A DNA stretch of 64,000 nt from an uncultured Clostridia bacterium (GCA_949949035.1 CATLHJ010000002.1:62001-126000); one strand, 5' to 3'. Numbered from the stretch's first letter, positions 1 through 10,387 are shown. Numbers and translations are program-made. Notes: generated from the letters alone by a model not told the origin.

Positions 1-88
1 GGTTGCCAAACCATAAAAACCACCAGACGCGGGGCGGGTCGGGGTTTTCCCTTGTCAAAAACACCCCAAAAGAGTTACCATATCGCGT

Positions 89-2284
89 ATGATTATCGAA
101 GCCGTGGTTGCGTCCGTGGTGTACAGTAACGCCGACAGTGGCTATACCGTGTTGCGGTTAGACAACAATTTGGTGGCCGTTGGTATCGCACCGTTCGCCA
201 CGGTCGGGGCGGGGTATCGTTTTGTCGGCGAATTCGTCAACAACGCCAAGCACGGCAAGCAGTTTGCGTTCAGTGCGATTACCTTATTACCGCCCGATAC
301 GGAAGCCAAAATTTTGGCTTTTTTGGGTGGGGGCTTATTACCCGGTGTGGGACCCGCGACCGCCCGCAAAATCGTGAAGCACTTCGGCACGCGGACTTTG
401 GACGTCATCGCCAACGAGCCACAGGCCTTGGCACAAGTACGGGGTATTTCAGCACTTAAAGCCAAAATAATTGCCGCCAATTACCGCACCATTTGCCAAA
501 TGCAAGACGTGATGATGTGGCTGTACCGTTTCGACATCAGTTTGAACTTGGCGCAAAAAATTTACCAACATTACGGCGACGATACGATCGCCACGGTCGC
601 CAAAAACCCGTACGTCTTAATTGAAACCATTGACGGGATTGGCTTTACCACCGCCGACAACATGGCGAAAACCTTGGGCGTGGCCTATAACGGGACGTTC
701 CGCGTACGGGCGGGGGTGGTGCACATCTTAAAGGTCAGCGCCGAAACCGACGGGCACACTTACGTGGCGTTAACGGACCTGATTGGTAAGGTCTGTCGTT
801 TATTACGCATTAAAATGGAAGAGTTGACCCCGACCTTTAACACGATTATTAACGAGTTATGTATGGACCGGGTAGTGGTGGCCGTCACGATCGACGGTGA
901 ACCCGGCATCCAGTTAATTCGTTTCTTTAACGCCGAAAAGTCAATTGCCCAAAAGTTGCATCTGTTAATGCAGGAGCCGAAAGTGCCCGACCGTGTGGAC
1001 GAGTTAATCGCCCACTACGAGCAGTTGCGGGGGCTTACTTTTCACACCACCCAAAAGCAGGCGATCAAGCAGGCGGTCAGTGGCGGGGTTACCGTCATCA
1101 CGGGCGGGCCCGGCACCGGTAAGACCACGATTATTAACGCGATTTTGTACATTAATCAAGCCAATCAATTAACTACCCAACTTTTGGCGCCGACGGGACG
1201 GGCGGCCAAGCGCATAGAAGAGGCCACGGGGCAATCGGCGATGACCATTCACCGCTGCTTGGATATGGACTACAAAATGGGTGCGGGCAAGTTTACTTAT
1301 GACGACCCAAATCACTTTATTCGCCAAGATATGGTAATTGTCGACGAAGTGTCGATGTGCGATTGTCTGCTGACCGCGTCGTTATTGCGGAAAATTTTGG
1401 TTGGCACCAAAGTGGTCTTGATTGGTGACATTGACCAGTTACCATCGGTTGGGGCGGGGAATGTTCTGTCAGACATTATTACGTCGGGCGTGGTGCCGAC
1501 CATTCGCTTGACCCAAATTTACCGCACGGCGGAAAACGCGACGATTGCGATTAACGCTCACCGCATTAACAACGGGGAAATGCCTTTGCTGGATAACAAA
1601 AGCAGTGACTTCTTTTATTGTAATGTCGAAACGCCAGAACTGATTAAAGACGAAATATTGGGGTTGTGTTTAACACGATTACCACAATATCTTGGGGTCG
1701 ACCACGGTAAGATACAGGTTTTGGCGCCGATGAAGTTGGGGGCGGCGGGGGTAATCAATTTGAATCAATGTTTGCAAGCCGCGCTTAATCCGCCTGGCGA
1801 CAACAAGGACGAATACTCTTACGGCGACACGATTTTCCGTTTGGGCGACCGCGTGATGCACACGGTAAACAATTACCAGCAGGAATGGACCCGCAACCAC
1901 GAACAAGGTAAAGGTATTTTTAACGGGGACATTGGCAAAATTGTGGCCATTAACGCGGACAACGGCGAAATTACCGTCGAGTTGGAAGACGGGCGGGTTA
2001 CTATTTACCCGCGTTCCGATTTAAGCGCGTTGACTTTGTCCTACGCGATTACGGTGCATAAAAGTCAGGGGTGCGAATTTGATGCAGTGGTAATTCCCGT
2101 AGTGGCGGGGGCGTACATGATTATGACCCGCAATCTTTTGTATACGGCGGTCACGCGCGCCAAACGGTTAGTGGTTTTGGTTGGTAAAACCGAAAACATC
2201 CAAAAAATGGTGGCGAATACTTACACCAAAAAACGTAACAGTTGCCTGAATAAATATTTACAATATTTTCAAGATATGGCATAA
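89..2284 (+). CDS. recD2: RecD2-type helicase (exodeoxyribonuclease V alpha-like)
   Basis: Walker A GGPGTGKTT, VIVDEVSMCD, C-terminal TLSYAITVHKSQGCEFD and YTAVTRAK motifs; N-terminal HhH-like region. Confidence 0.93.
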   Translation: MIIEAVVASVVYSNADSGYTVLRLDNNLVAVGIAPFATVGAGYRFVGEFVNNAKHGKQFAFSAITLLPPDTEAKILAFLGGGLLPGVGPATARKIVKHFGTRTLDVIANEPQALAQVRGISALKAKIIAANYRTICQMQDVMMWLYRFDISLNLAQKIYQHYGDDTIATVAKNPYVLIETIDGIGFTTADNMAKTLGVAYNGTFRVRAGVVHILKVSAETDGHTYVALTDLIGKVCRLLRIKMEELTPTFNTIINELCMDRVVVAVTIDGEPGIQLIRFFNAEKSIAQKLHLLMQEPKVPDRVDELIAHYEQLRGLTFHTTQKQAIKQAVSGGVTVITGGPGTGKTTIINAILYINQANQLTTQLLAPTGRAAKRIEEATGQSAMTIHRCLDMDYKMGAGKFTYDDPNHFIRQDMVIVDEVSMCDCLLTASLLRKILVGTKVVLIGDIDQLPSVGAGNVLSDIITSGVVPTIRLTQIYRTAENATIAINAHRINNGEMPLLDNKSSDFFYCNVETPELIKDEILGLCLTRLPQYLGVDHGKIQVLAPMKLGAAGVINLNQCLQAALNPPGDNKDEYSYGDTIFRLGDRVMHTVNNYQQEWTRNHEQGKGIFNGDIGKIVAINADNGEITVELEDGRVTIYPRSDLSALTLSYAITVHKSQGCEFDAVVIPVVAGAYMIMTRNLLYTAVTRAKRLVVLVGKTENIQKMVANTYTKKRNSCLNKYLQYFQDMA

Positions 2285-2293
2285 TAACGAGTA

Positions 2294-3295
2294 ATGGACA
2301 TCCTTAACGAACTGGCGAAAATTGCTAACGAAGCCGATTTGGCGAATTTCCACAAAAAATACTTGTCGAAAACGGGAGAATTGACCGCTCAATTACAGAA
2401 CTTGAAAAATTTGCCCGCTGACCAACGGGCCACAGCGGGTAACCGTATCAATGAACTTAAACGCAATGTGGAACGCGAATTTTTCCGCAAGCAGGCCGTC
2501 TTGCGCGAACAGGCCATTAACGACCAATTACGAGCAGATCCGTTAATCGACATCACGGTACCCGCGATTAAAGAACCACAGGGTAGTTTGCACCCAATTA
2601 CCTATTTAACCCGTCGGGTCAGTGAAATCTGTCGCTCAATGGGGTTCTTGGTGGTGGACGGTAATGAGGTGGTTACCGAATTTGAAAACTTTGACGCGGT
2701 GAACATTCCTGCCGACCATCCCGCCCGTGATATGCAAGACACATTTTGGTTGACTAACGGTAAGTTGTTGAAAACCCAAACTTCGGCCATGCAAAACGCG
2801 ATTTTGCGGAAGTACGGCCCTGTCGTATCGGCGATTTTCCCCGGTCGTTGTTACCGCAATGAAGCCACGGACGCCAGCCACGAATTCGCGTTCTTCCAAT
2901 GTGAAGGCATGATGGTGGGGGAGAACATTTCCATTGCAAATTTAATCTACGTAATGAAAACCATCTTGTCCGAAGTTTATGGCAAGGAAATTGAGGTGCG
3001 GTTACGTCCGGGCTATTTCCCGTTTGTTGAACCGGGTTTTGAATTGGATGCCAGTTGTCCGTTCTGTGGCGGTAAGGGGTGCAGCGTTTGTAAGCATTCG
3101 GGTTGGATTGAATTCTGCGGTTGCGGGATGATTCACCAAAACGTGTTACGCCAAGCCAATGTTGATCCCGAACGTTACCAAGGTTTTGCTTTCGGTTTTG
3201 GGTTGACCCGCATGGCGATGATGCAGTACGCGATTAACGATATTCGCCTGCTTAACTCGGGCAATTTGGAATTTTTGCGAGGTATTAGACGATGA
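2294..3295 (+). CDS. pheS: Phenylalanyl-tRNA synthetase alpha subunit
   Basis: Class II aaRS motifs (HPITYL, FPGRCYRNEATDASHEFAFFQCEG, GFAFGFGLTRMAMM); followed by pheT. Confidence 0.96.
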   Translation: MDILNELAKIANEADLANFHKKYLSKTGELTAQLQNLKNLPADQRATAGNRINELKRNVEREFFRKQAVLREQAINDQLRADPLIDITVPAIKEPQGSLHPITYLTRRVSEICRSMGFLVVDGNEVVTEFENFDAVNIPADHPARDMQDTFWLTNGKLLKTQTSAMQNAILRKYGPVVSAIFPGRCYRNEATDASHEFAFFQCEGMMVGENISIANLIYVMKTILSEVYGKEIEVRLRPGYFPFVEPGFELDASCPFCGGKGCSVCKHSGWIEFCGCGMIHQNVLRQANVDPERYQGFAFGFGLTRMAMMQYAINDIRLLNSGNLEFLRGIRR

Positions 3296-5607
3296 AAATT
3301 TCGGTTAATTGGTTAAATGATTATGTAGACTTGTCGGGCATTACGGCAACGGAAATTGCCGACAAATTAACGCAGATAACTTGTGAAGTTGAAGAGGTTA
3401 TTCCGGTTGGGCGTGACCTAAACACCATAGTGGTGGGTAAAATTTTAACTTGCGTCAATCACCCGCAAAGTGACCACTTGCACCTACTGACGGTAGATAT
3501 CGGGAAAAAACAACCACTAAATATTGTTTGTGGCGCCCCGAACGCCCGCGCGGGAATTATTGTAGCGGTGGCGACCGTTGGCACTGTGATGCCCAACGGT
3601 ATGAAAATTGAAGCCGTCAAACTGCGCGGTTGCGATAGTTGCGGTATGTGTTGTTCCTATGCCGAACTGGGTTACAAAGAAGAAAACGAAGGCATTATTG
3701 AATTACCAGCGGATACTAAAATCGGTACACCAATTACCGCCGTTCTGTCAGGGTTGACAGACGATATTATTGATATTGACAACAAGAGTATTACTAACCG
3801 CCCCGACTTGTGGGGACATTATGGTCTAGCGCGGGAACTGGCGGTAATTTTTGATCGCCCATTAAAGTCAATTAGCATTAAAAACGTATCTGCTTATGAC
3901 GAGTTGCCGCCGTTAAACATTAAAATCGAAAACGACCATTGTTTGTCGTACGGTGCCATTAAGGTCACGAACGTGGGGGACTGTGTGTCACCCGACTTAA
4001 TCCAAAATCGTTTGTATAAACTGGGACATAACAGTCATGGTTTATTGGTCGATTTGACCAACTACGTGATGTTGGCGTTTGGTAATCCGTTGCACGCCTT
4101 TGACGCCAGCAAGGTGGAAAAAATCAGTATTGGTACGGTGCCGGTCGGTACCAAATTTACCACACTTAAAGATAACCAAATTACTGCCACCAAGGAAATG
4201 TTGTTTATTAAATCTAATGGTAAACCAGTGGCACTGGCGGGGATTATGGGTGGTAAGAATAGCGAAATTACGCCCGCCACCCGTGACGCAGTGTTTGAAA
4301 TTGCGACTTTTGACGCGGCGAACGTGCGTCGCACTTCGGTAGCGGTGGGGATTCGCAGCGACGCCAGTATGCGTTACGAAAAAGCGTTAGACCCCGAAAC
4401 TAACTGGTTAGCGACAGCAGAGTTGTTGCGTTTACTGCAACAATACGCTCCACAAGCCAAGGTCGTTTCGTCCTTTACCCGAGTGGTTAACCCCAAGGCG
4501 GTGCGCTCTACCCAAACTATCGTAGTTCCGAAGCAACGGCTGTGCAGTTTTACGGGGGTCGATTTCACCAACCAATACGACTTGGTCAAACGTAAATTGA
4601 CGGCCTTGGGTTTTCAACCTAAAATAACCGCCAAAGATATTACCGTGACCGTACCGTCATGGCGCAGTTGGAAAGATATTACTACACCCGCCGACGTAAT
4701 CGAAGAAATTATTCGTAATTATGGCTACCAAAATATTCCGCCGGTGGCACCGACGGTACAAATTAAGCCGTTGCCATACGATGCTTACGCGGCCGCTAAA
4801 GAACAAATTAAGGACGCTTTGGCGTGGCATTATTACTTTAACGAAGTACATACCAATATATGGTACGATACTAAAGCGTTAAAGAATATGGGCTTAACGC
4901 CGCCGTCGTACGCGACAATTGCCAATCCGTTCAATAAGGACGACAACCAAATTCGTAGTACCATGTTGCCGAGTATGCTGACCGTGGCGGTAAACAATAA
5001 ATTGCAACCGATGGTGCGCGTATTTGAAATTGGTCGCGTTATTAACGCCGATGGTACCGAAAGTGAACACCTGGCGGGGACAGCGGTGTGTTTACCTTAT
5101 CATGAAGTCGCACGTATGCTGGTCAGTATTTTTGATCGCCTTGGTTTTGTGTTAGAATATAAGATTAACACTGTGGACAATCCCGTTTTTCACCCGACCA
5201 ATAATGCGGAAATTTGGTGTAACGGACAGTGCGTAGGTAAGATTGGTATTGTTCACCCGCGGGTACTCGGTTATGCGCAAGCGGTGGCTTTTGAAATTGA
5301 TTTGTCGACCATCGCGTGGGACAGCGTTCCGCAAAATTTAGCGCCCGTGTTGTCGAAATTTCCCAAAACGGAACTGGATTTCACATTTGTTTGGAACGGA
5401 ATATACGCGGATTTAGCCAAGATTATGGCGGGGTTTAATCATCCGTACGTGACGGGGCAACACTTAACCGCGGTGTATGAAAACCGGTATACCTTAACTT
5501 TCACCGTTTCTTGCCGCGAAAAAACGCTTGACAAAGAAGAAATTAAGCAGATTCACCAAGAAATTGTTGACTTTGCCGCTAAAAATAGTGTACATCTTTA
5601 TCAGTGA
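3292..5607 (+). CDS. pheT: Phenylalanyl-tRNA synthetase beta subunit
   Basis: N-terminal EMAP-like tRNA-binding domain, B3/B4 and B5 domains; 4-nt overlap with pheS. Confidence 0.96.
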   Translation: MKISVNWLNDYVDLSGITATEIADKLTQITCEVEEVIPVGRDLNTIVVGKILTCVNHPQSDHLHLLTVDIGKKQPLNIVCGAPNARAGIIVAVATVGTVMPNGMKIEAVKLRGCDSCGMCCSYAELGYKEENEGIIELPADTKIGTPITAVLSGLTDDIIDIDNKSITNRPDLWGHYGLARELAVIFDRPLKSISIKNVSAYDELPPLNIKIENDHCLSYGAIKVTNVGDCVSPDLIQNRLYKLGHNSHGLLVDLTNYVMLAFGNPLHAFDASKVEKISIGTVPVGTKFTTLKDNQITATKEMLFIKSNGKPVALAGIMGGKNSEITPATRDAVFEIATFDAANVRRTSVAVGIRSDASMRYEKALDPETNWLATAELLRLLQQYAPQAKVVSSFTRVVNPKAVRSTQTIVVPKQRLCSFTGVDFTNQYDLVKRKLTALGFQPKITAKDITVTVPSWRSWKDITTPADVIEEIIRNYGYQNIPPVAPTVQIKPLPYDAYAAAKEQIKDALAWHYYFNEVHTNIWYDTKALKNMGLTPPSYATIANPFNKDDNQIRSTMLPSMLTVAVNNKLQPMVRVFEIGRVINADGTESEHLAGTAVCLPYHEVARMLVSIFDRLGFVLEYKINTVDNPVFHPTNNAEIWCNGQCVGKIGIVHPRVLGYAQAVAFEIDLSTIAWDSVPQNLAPVLSKFPKTELDFTFVWNGIYADLAKIMAGFNHPYVTGQHLTAVYENRYTLTFTVSCREKTLDKEEIKQIHQEIVDFAAKNSVHLYQ

Positions 5608-6647
5608 ACGAAAACATTTTTTACATTGACGCCAAGACCAAAATTGTCGATTTCCTAACGACCGAGTTTTCGGGCACTTTCCCGATTAAATTACAAAACC
5701 GTTTCCTGAATTTCTTCCCACAAATTACCAATTACGAAGAAGAAGGGCATAAATACAAACCTGCCATTTTCTTCACTAACAATATTGACGCTGTGGTTAA
5801 AAACGTACCGAACGCCACTAAAATCGTGCTGTTTAATGATATAAACGAAAACATGTTTGCGTCACGCTTAAAAAGTTTAATTCCGTTTTGTAACCTGAAT
5901 TGGTGCGTTTACGTGTCGGTTTCAGATGACAAAACCGAATATGGCATTTTCCGGATTATTAACAGTATTAAAGACGAAAGTTTGGAAACTGTGTTATTCA
6001 AATCCCAAACTTTATTGGATAAAAGCAATAAACTGTTTGGTATTTACGTTTACGCCGAAAACACTTGGACGATTACCATGCGCAGCCTAAAAGGACGCAT
6101 GGTTAACGTTAACTTTGCGTTAGACATTAAGGTGGTTAATAACTGGGAAGACGAAATCAAAGAATTTGTTGATGCCAGTTTTGCTAAATTACGCACTAGT
6201 TCTAAAAAATTGCAAGACATTAAAAATATGTACAAAAACATCTTCAAAAACGTTATGCGCTCGATTGATGGTACTATTTGTGTAGTAGTGGATTCGGATT
6301 ACAAACCCGACGCATTCTTTGAAGATGGCATTTGGCTGACCGAACCAATCAACTTGTCGAAATTGTTTGCCCAAACTAACCAATACAATGAACAAAAACT
6401 GACGACCATTGCCGATGTCTTTATGACTATGTTGAATTTTGACGGTATTACCGTAGTTGATAACATGGGGCAAATTCGTGCCTATAACGTATTTATTGAA
6501 ACCAATTTGAAGGTTGCGGGTAACATTATGGGTGGGGCACGCAAACGGGCAGCCTATACAATTATTAACAGCAAACGGCCCAACATTATCGGTGTCTATT
6601 TTCAAAGTCATGAAGGTGAAATGTTTTACGCTCCCGTTAAAAGATAA
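5604..6647 (+). CDS. Protein with divergent DAC (diadenylate cyclase/DisA-N-like) C-terminal domain and unknown N-terminal domain
   Basis: C-terminal FDGITVVDNMGQIRAYNVF...GGARKRAAYTIINSKRPNIIGVYFQSHEGEMFYA resembles the DGA...GTRHRAA...VVSEETG pattern of DAC domains; ATGA overlap with pheT. Confidence 0.55.
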   Translation: MNENIFYIDAKTKIVDFLTTEFSGTFPIKLQNRFLNFFPQITNYEEEGHKYKPAIFFTNNIDAVVKNVPNATKIVLFNDINENMFASRLKSLIPFCNLNWCVYVSVSDDKTEYGIFRIINSIKDESLETVLFKSQTLLDKSNKLFGIYVYAENTWTITMRSLKGRMVNVNFALDIKVVNNWEDEIKEFVDASFAKLRTSSKKLQDIKNMYKNIFKNVMRSIDGTICVVVDSDYKPDAFFEDGIWLTEPINLSKLFAQTNQYNEQKLTTIADVFMTMLNFDGITVVDNMGQIRAYNVFIETNLKVAGNIMGGARKRAAYTIINSKRPNIIGVYFQSHEGEMFYAPVKR

Positions 6648-8122
6648 AAAACTTTTTGTAAACGTGGCATAATATCGGACAACTGTTCTCGTCCTAACGG
6701 GTGGGGTAAACGGTCGTTTCCTAGTTCAATCGTAAATGACGGAATGTCGTTCTTTAGTGCTAAGTAATCGGTTAACCCACCATAAGAATCAACCGACATG
6801 GTGGCACGGTATTGGGTTAGTTCGGCAAGCTTTTGGGCGGTTGGTTGATCGGTAATCCGGCTGTAATAAATAACTTCGCCTTTAGTGTGTAAAGCCACGC
6901 TGATAGTGGGGTGAAAGTCATGGACCAATCGCAAAATGGCTTTGGTTTCTGGTTCGCTGTGTGGGTGATGCCCAATATAGTTGGCGGGAGCGGGGGTAGT
7001 AAGGTTGCTGTGACCTTGCCCCCAGCCCGCATCATAATTAACGTTCAAATCGACGGCACGGGCGTTGGCTTTCCAGAGACGAAAATCAGTACTGCCGCGA
7101 TTGACGCGTTTTAACCATCGACGACGACAACGGGGCGTCGCGGTTAAACCTTGGGTAGCTAAGGCTATGCCGTCAGGATTACAGTTAGGAACCAAAACAA
7201 CGCCAACGTCACTGGGTAAATCGAAGCACAAAGGTAATAACCCGCGTGTAGCGTCAACCGTTAACCATTCACGGGCGTGCATTCCGCCGGTAATTAAGAC
7301 GCGTTTGCTGGCACGTAAGTTACCGAATTGATAAGCAATAATTGGTCGGTGTAATACGCTGTGTCCGATAATTTTAATACAGTCCAAATGTTGTAAGTCA
7401 CGATAATCAGTTATCCCGTTGGGTAACGTAGCGGTACCATGAAAATCCGAACCGACTCTTAAACATTGGTCTCCAAAATGTTTAATAAAGTATAAATAGT
7501 GTTTTATGTAGTTATAAATACTACAAGATGTAGTGTGTTGCGTTAAAAATTCGGGCACCACGCACAGGCCGACCAGTCCTCCTGATTTAACGATGGTCTG
7601 TATTTGATGGTTAGTTAAATTTCGTGGGTGGCGGTGCAAAGCGTTTAAGGCGGTATGTGTGCAAACCAAGGGGCGACTGGTAATTTGCGCTAATTGGTAG
7701 AAACTGTGACGATTCAAGTGTGCGGTATCGATTTGGATACCCGCAGCTTCCAAGGCAGCAATGACTTGACGCCCCCACGGGGTGATGTTGTGGTGACTTT
7801 TGGCACCACCGGCTAAGGTGTTGGCTTGATTCCACGTTAAACCGACGCTGTGCGGGCGCAATTTAATGAATGCGTCTAAATTAGCTGGGGTTAAAAACCA
7901 CGCGTCTTCGATGTGTAAACGACATAGGGGGTAAGCGGGATCACCGGCTAATTTATCTAACACTCGCTTTTTGGTTTTGATAGTAGCCATGGGGTTGGGT
8001 AAGCGAGTAGTCCATACCGATAGCCAAATTTCGTGTACGCCGTCGCGTTTGGCTTTTTGCAGGTAGGTGCGTAACTGGGCGGTAGGTAGTGCCAGTAACG
8101 CGTCATTATGTAAATCAACCAT
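6626..8122 (-). CDS. Fusion of M19 membrane-dipeptidase-like domain and M14 zinc carboxypeptidase domain
   Basis: M19: DLHNDAL, HIEDAW, IDTAHLN, CTHTAL, RNLTNHQI, VGSDFHG. M14: GGMHAREW, VPNCNPDGI, DLNVNYDAGW, ALHTKGEVIYY, FTIELG. Confidence 0.82.
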   Translation of the reverse strand: MVDLHNDALLALPTAQLRTYLQKAKRDGVHEIWLSVWTTRLPNPMATIKTKKRVLDKLAGDPAYPLCRLHIEDAWFLTPANLDAFIKLRPHSVGLTWNQANTLAGGAKSHHNITPWGRQVIAALEAAGIQIDTAHLNRHSFYQLAQITSRPLVCTHTALNALHRHPRNLTNHQIQTIVKSGGLVGLCVVPEFLTQHTTSCSIYNYIKHYLYFIKHFGDQCLRVGSDFHGTATLPNGITDYRDLQHLDCIKIIGHSVLHRPIIAYQFGNLRASKRVLITGGMHAREWLTVDATRGLLPLCFDLPSDVGVVLVPNCNPDGIALATQGLTATPRCRRRWLKRVNRGSTDFRLWKANARAVDLNVNYDAGWGQGHSNLTTPAPANYIGHHPHSEPETKAILRLVHDFHPTISVALHTKGEVIYYSRITDQPTAQKLAELTQYRATMSVDSYGGLTDYLALKNDIPSFTIELGNDRLPHPLGREQLSDIMPRLQKVFYLLTGA

Positions 8123-8146
8123 TGGCTATATCTATGTGGGAAGTGG

Positions 8147-8176
8147 TTGTCAAATACTACCAGATTATGGTATAAT
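8147..8176 (+). promoter_or_regulatory. Promoter of tmRNA
   Basis: TTGTCA - 18 nt - TATAAT with TGG extended -10, 24 nt upstream of the tmRNA 5' end. Confidence 0.7.
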
Positions 8177-8200
8177 TATAACAGGACGACCACAAGCCGT

Positions 8201-8564
8201 GGGGGCGATTGGCTTCGACGGTTGGCGGGCGGTTCGTTAAGCATACCGGCGGGGAAACCATACGTTAATTGGTTTCGAAAAGACAAATGCAAGTCCTAAA
8301 AATGCAAACTTGGCTTTGGCTGCGTAAGTAAGTCAAAGAACCGGGCGAACGACGCGTTTAACCCTTTTAACGGTCGCTCGACAACAAAGGGTGAACGGGG
8401 CAGTATAACCTTGGTTAACGGTAATATTGTTCGGCACCAAAGTTAACCCTAACCGAATTACTTTGTCGTTAATTTATCGGTTGGGAAATAGATAACGACT
8501 ATGTATGTAGAAGTACGAACCAGAAACCAATCGGACTCGGGTTCAATTCCCGACGTCTCCACCA
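8201..8564 (+). ncRNA. ssrA: tmRNA (transfer-messenger RNA)
   Basis: 5' GGGGGCGATTGGCTTCGACGG; 3' GGTTCAATTCCCGACGTCTCCACCA; acceptor stem GGGGGCG/CGTCTCC; tag ORF ending ...ANLALAA-stop. Confidence 0.93.
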
Positions 8565-10089
8565 CAGCAGGGGTATACGCACCCCTAGCACATAAAGCAA
8601 AATTAGTATTGCCTATTGGCGTTGATGTAGTTGTGCCGCCGTCAGGGCAATCGGGAAAAATTAGGTTCATTAGTAGGGCTTCTTTTTGTCCGCTTTTTAA
8701 GTGGAATAAGATTTTCATTTTGTCATCGTACACAATGACGCGGTAGATTAGCGTGTTAATTAACGCCTTACGATTTTGGAAATTGTCATAATCTAATTCG
8801 CGGAAATGGTGTAACCATTTTTGTATATCGGCGTAAGTGTAATTGATTTGCAAGGCTTTTTCGGTCTCAACGGTGTTGGCTAGGGCTTTATTCTCGTTTT
8901 CTAGTTTTTCAATTTGCGCCAAGATTGTGTCAGTGGCTTTGCCGTGCATTAACGCTTGCATTAAGTTGTCGATTGATTTTTGGTTGGCTGCTACCAAGTT
9001 TTCTAGCCGTTTAATCTCGCTGTCGTTTTGTTCAGCTTTAATTAGCGTGTAGGTTTCGGCGGCAATCATATCAATAAATTCATCGGTTAAAGTGCGGACA
9101 ATTTCTTGCACAACGGCGTCTTCAATGATTTTTTGACGGATGGTGCGTTTGTCGCATTGGTGTGATGGAATAATATTGACACAGCGGTAGTAATGGTGCA
9201 GTTTCCCCGTTTTGCTGGTGGCACTGATGCCCGTCATTTTGGCGCCGCATTTGCCGCAAATCAATTTGTCGGAAAGTAGGTAAGGAACTTTCGCTTTGCC
9301 ACGAGCGGGTGCGGCTGCGTATTTAGCAAGCACTTGTTGCACTTGGGTAAACAAATTATCGTCAATAATCCGCGGAATCCCGCCGTCGGTTTCTTGACCT
9401 TGAAAGATGTATTTGCCAAGGTAACGGCGGTTGTTGAAAATGCTGTGAAAACTGTTTTTGTTCCATTTGGCTCCGTGCGATGTTTTGATGCCGTGTTCGT
9501 TCAGGTAGTCGCCAATTTGTACATAGTTGTAACCACTGGCTAACATTTGGAACATTTTTTTGACGATTGGGGCAGTATTGTCATCGATGACGATATTTTT
9601 CTCGGTGTCAACCTTGTAGCCAAGCGGTACAGCACCACCAAAGAATTTGCATTTAGACGCCGAGATAGCAATGCCGCGTTTAATTTTCTGGGCGAGTTCT
9701 GCCGAGTAATATTCCGCCATACTTTCCAAGACGCCTTCGATTAAAATACCGCTGGCATCGTCAGTAATATTTTCCTTGGCGGATAACACGCGAACACCGT
9801 TTTTCTTTAATTTAGATTTATAAATGGCACTATCGTAACGGTTGCGGGCAAAGCGGTCCAACTGGTAAACAATCACAAATTGAAAGGCTTTTTTCTTGCT
9901 GTCTTCAATCATTTGCAAAAAGTCTGGTCGTTTATCAGTTGTTCCCGTTAAAGCACGGTCAATGTATTCGTGAATAATGTGCAAGTCACTGCGTTTGGCG
10001 AACGCATAGCATTCTGCTAGTTGCCCTTCGATTGATTGTTCATTTTGTGAGTGTGAACTAAATCGTGCATAAATTACGGCATTTTTCAT
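8458..10089 (-). CDS. Large serine recombinase (resolvase + recombinase + zinc-ribbon domains)
   Basis: N-terminal YARFSSHSQNEQSIEGQ, YQLDRFARNR; PLGYKVD...RRYLGKYIFQG; CGKCGAKM zinc ribbon; SD aaaaggagtaaaaa on the minus strand. The 3' end overlaps ssrA antisense. Confidence 0.88.
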   Translation of the reverse strand: MKNAVIYARFSSHSQNEQSIEGQLAECYAFAKRSDLHIIHEYIDRALTGTTDKRPDFLQMIEDSKKKAFQFVIVYQLDRFARNRYDSAIYKSKLKKNGVRVLSAKENITDDASGILIEGVLESMAEYYSAELAQKIKRGIAISASKCKFFGGAVPLGYKVDTEKNIVIDDNTAPIVKKMFQMLASGYNYVQIGDYLNEHGIKTSHGAKWNKNSFHSIFNNRRYLGKYIFQGQETDGGIPRIIDDNLFTQVQQVLAKYAAAPARGKAKVPYLLSDKLICGKCGAKMTGISATSKTGKLHHYYRCVNIIPSHQCDKRTIRQKIIEDAVVQEIVRTLTDEFIDMIAAETYTLIKAEQNDSEIKRLENLVAANQKSIDNLMQALMHGKATDTILAQIEKLENENKALANTVETEKALQINYTYADIQKWLHHFRELDYDNFQNRKALINTLIYRVIVYDDKMKILFHLKSGQKEALLMNLIFPDCPDGGTTTSTPIGNTNFALCARGAYTPAVVETSGIEPESDWFLVRTSTYIVVIYFPTDKLTTK

Positions 10090-10387
10090 TTTTTACTCCT
10101 TTTTTGCCTTAAAAGGCAAGGCTCCGCCATTGCCGCTTGGCTACCCGTCCCACTGGCGACAGCAAGGACAGTCAAGGGTCTGCCACGCAGTGGACGGCGT
10201 TTTATGCCTAACGGGAGATAAATCGCCGCCCTTGACGGTGCTTGCCGACAGTGGTAGCAGAAAAACATTGTTTCAATGTAGATATTACTTGCTGGTTTGA
10301 CTTGTGGATTTTTGTCGTAATCTTAGATAAATTGACGATTATAAAAAACTTTTAGTAAAAACCTTGCCATTTGCCTTTCCCCGTGTC

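Noticed and set aside
6189-6611. 140-aa minus-strand ORF
   Set aside because: Antisense to the DAC-like gene, no supporting motif
10086-10268. 60-aa ORF upstream of the serine recombinase
   Set aside because: Low-complexity, no SD, lies in the structured intergenic region
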